A DNA stretch of 64,000 nt, taken from Aaosphaeria pasadenensis. Its lineage: Eukaryota; Ascomycota; Dothideomycetes; Pleosporales. A program made the translations under genes and the position numbers. Shown one piece after another: positions 62,801 through 64,000 of the stretch. How positions within the stretch are numbered: position 1 is the stretch's first letter; each line of letters starts with the position of its first letter. Location: NCBI GenBank assembly GCA_022813625.1, contig JAKLMB010000010.1, positions 434,001 to 498,000 of the forward strand, in the 5' to 3' direction. Below the pieces are notes generated by a model, which saw only the letters and a program-made list of their open reading frames with translations, was not told the origin of the DNA and searched no databases.

Positions 62801-63672
62801 GAACATCTTCGGGGACTGCACCTATCTCCGCCAACTCGACTGCCTTCCTACCAACCGGCACTGGATCCACGCCAGCCTCTGCCACACCTACCGTTTCCCT
62901 CAATGCCACATCTGATGCTTGCCCAACTGAAGCAACCCCATTTGTGACCGTCCGAACCGTTCTCATCACGGAAACAATAACACCAACATGTGTGCCTACT
63001 GCTAATGGAGGCAATGCTTCCCTCCCATTCCCTTCTGGAACCGGAGCTGGCACGCCATTGCTGCCCACGTACTCTACCACCTTGACTGGTAGCCTCGCAT
63101 CAGCTTCTGCTGCCATTTCTAGCCGACGACGGACTGGAGAGGTAGCAACACAGGAGCAAATTGACGCTGCATGCGCAGACCAGGACAACGTCCTTTACAA
63201 CTCGAACTTCGAGATCGATGATGACAACAACGCATTTGGCTGGGACACCAACCCCGATGACTCTTTCATCAGCTTCCGCACATTCCCTTCGGACGAACAG
63301 CACACGCCGAACGGTAAACGTAGCGGTCGCGTCCTGTCTGCTGCTCCCGGACGTGGAATCTCCATTTCACAGCCCGTCACTCTCTGCCCTGGCAAGCAGT
63401 ACCGCCTTTCGTCTTTCAACAGACAAGCCAACGTCCTAGCACAATGTTCGATCGAATACTCTCTCGGAAATGACGACATCTACACCGCAAGCCCACAGGA
63501 AGCTTGGCTTGAGAGGTCGGCATTCTACACTGCTGGGGCCACACCTGCAGACGTCAGCGTTGACCTGAACGTCCGCATTTCCTGTGCGGGCGAAGGCGGC
63601 GCGGCAACAGGTACCGACGATGCCGGCTACATGGTCGCGGAGTTCGACGACGTGAGCCTAGCGCAGGTCTGA
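56879..63672 (+). CDS. Giant secreted Ser/Thr-rich repeat protein (adhesin/cell-wall type)
   Basis: Three exons, 56879-57174, 57225-57552 and 57610-63672, give 2,228 residues. Order of parts: signal peptide (MLFTRSLSASAAFLSFSFPALA); a Kex2-like KR at FEKRQDE; Thr-rich linker and an Ala8 run; a PAN-like Cys domain (about 299-395, CPDDNGKR...FCDKAISIGEGV...CAAECSFVNDVFGYAKCGAAAF); then about 1,600 residues of Ser/Thr/Gly/Asn-rich sequence full of NST-type N-glycosylation sites, including a block of twelve 18-residue repeats (61984-62631); and a C-terminal galactose-binding-like module (NSNFEIDDDNNAFGWDTN ... EFDDVSLAQV) like carbohydrate-binding modules. No GPI signal follows. It is probably a secreted or wall-associated adhesin; ligand unknown. 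Long antisense frames across it are shadows. Confidence 0.82.
61984..62631 (+). repeat. Twelve tandem 54-base units encoding an 18-residue repeat
   Basis: The unit encodes T-x-x-x-G-T-G-S-(V/I)-x-(I/V)-P-T-A-S-A-N-S, with most units carrying the N-S-T glycosylation site across the boundary. Copies vary in codons, and only two later copies are near identical (TNLAGTGSVVIPTASANS appears twice). This indicates an old array with some recent duplication. Confidence 0.85.
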
Positions 63673-64000
63673 TGAGCGGAGGATAGACTTGATAAGCGTT
63701 GTACATTGCGAAAAGATTGCATGACCAATATGTAGGACGGTGGGGGAGCAGGTACGAGGATCGTATGAGCAAAGAAATTGGAGCTGGACATGGAAGGTAA
63801 ACAATGGGTTTCACGAGTTTTCCTTTTTTTTTCCATGGAAGGGTCGCCCTTGCGAATAAGAGAAACGCACTGTAAGATCACCGTCCACGCGTTGTTTGAG
63901 GGTGAGCGCACGCACATGCTTGGATGGACTGTAGGGAGGCGCTTATCGTATCACCATCATGATTATCATGATAATTACTAGTAGTATACTTATCCCACTT
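63673..64000. other. 3' flank at window end
   Basis: 328 bases after the repeat-protein stop. It has a T-run (TTTTTTTTT near 63825) and a TATCATGATTATCATGATAATT palindromic AT-rich end. No gene start is visible. Confidence 0.5.

Noticed and set aside
61224..63188. 654-codon open frame on the minus strand across the repeat protein
   Set aside because: It is the mirror of the repeat array: biased Ser/Thr/Asn/Gly codons in a 54-base period leave the antisense frame free of stops. Its product (VELADAVGI-like repeats) has no start signal or independent support.

Overview
This window is nuclear DNA of a filamentous ascomycete (Pezizomycotina). The evidence is many genes split by short introns of about 45-110 bases with GT...AG ends and CTRAY-like branch sites, Zn2Cys6 regulators, a Met10-type sulfite reductase subunit, Fmp52, a secreted GH5 mannanase, an Hmt1-type ABC transporter and a large Ser/Thr/Asn-rich wall protein. 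A dothideomycete is my guess for the class, but the sequence alone does not prove it. I found no rRNA or tRNA gene, no transposon and no CRISPR array. I rebuilt the gene models by hand from splice signals, frame continuity and family similarity. In nearly every model the exon lengths add up to a whole number of codons.

Layout. 1-4 kb: the 3' end of a ZNF830/CCDC16-like splicing-associated protein, an ArfGAP (Age2/SMAP type) and a small Sft1/Bet1-type SNARE. 4.4-9.7 kb: a secreted GH5 mannanase, a MOSC/ferredoxin-reductase fusion and a small predicted mitochondrial protein. 10.3-17.3 kb: a Roadblock (LAMTOR2-like) protein, two-domain glyoxalase I, 3-phosphoglycerate dehydrogenase and Fmp52. 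18.8-26.8 kb: a 75-residue membrane protein, then glutamine-dependent NAD+ synthetase and sulfite reductase flavoprotein subunit transcribed divergently from a shared 1.2 kb promoter. 27-36 kb: a fungal-specific acidic protein, a short Zn2Cys6 regulator and an F-box protein. 36-50 kb: an accessory-looking stretch with a secreted six-hairpin glycosidase, a Zn2Cys6/fungal-specific transcription factor, a cytochrome P450 and an Hmt1-type ABC transporter, all on the minus strand with long gene-poor spacers. 52-64 kb: a Cys-rich, Lys-rich presumed nuclear protein, a LAMTOR1-like lipid-anchored protein, and a ~2,228-residue secreted repeat protein with PAN-like and carbohydrate-binding-like ends.

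How the genes fit together. Most are unlinked housekeeping genes. Two Ragulator/EGO-type subunits (LAMTOR2-like and LAMTOR1-like) lie in the same 64 kb. 3-phosphoglycerate dehydrogenase, sulfite reductase and the SNARE/ArfGAP pair serve amino-acid synthesis, sulfur assimilation and vesicle traffic. The mannanase, the six-hairpin glycosidase and the repeat protein are the secreted, environment-facing part.

Most notable observations: in-frame introns hidden inside open frames (mannanase, acidic protein); a second in-frame start giving glyoxalase I a mitochondrial presequence; a coding-like 46-codon extension behind a single UGA in the small membrane protein; an apparent frameshift at the start of the long Zn2Cys6 regulator; and the unusual architecture of the giant repeat protein (12 tandem 54-base units plus a scattered Asp-Arg-Gly motif).
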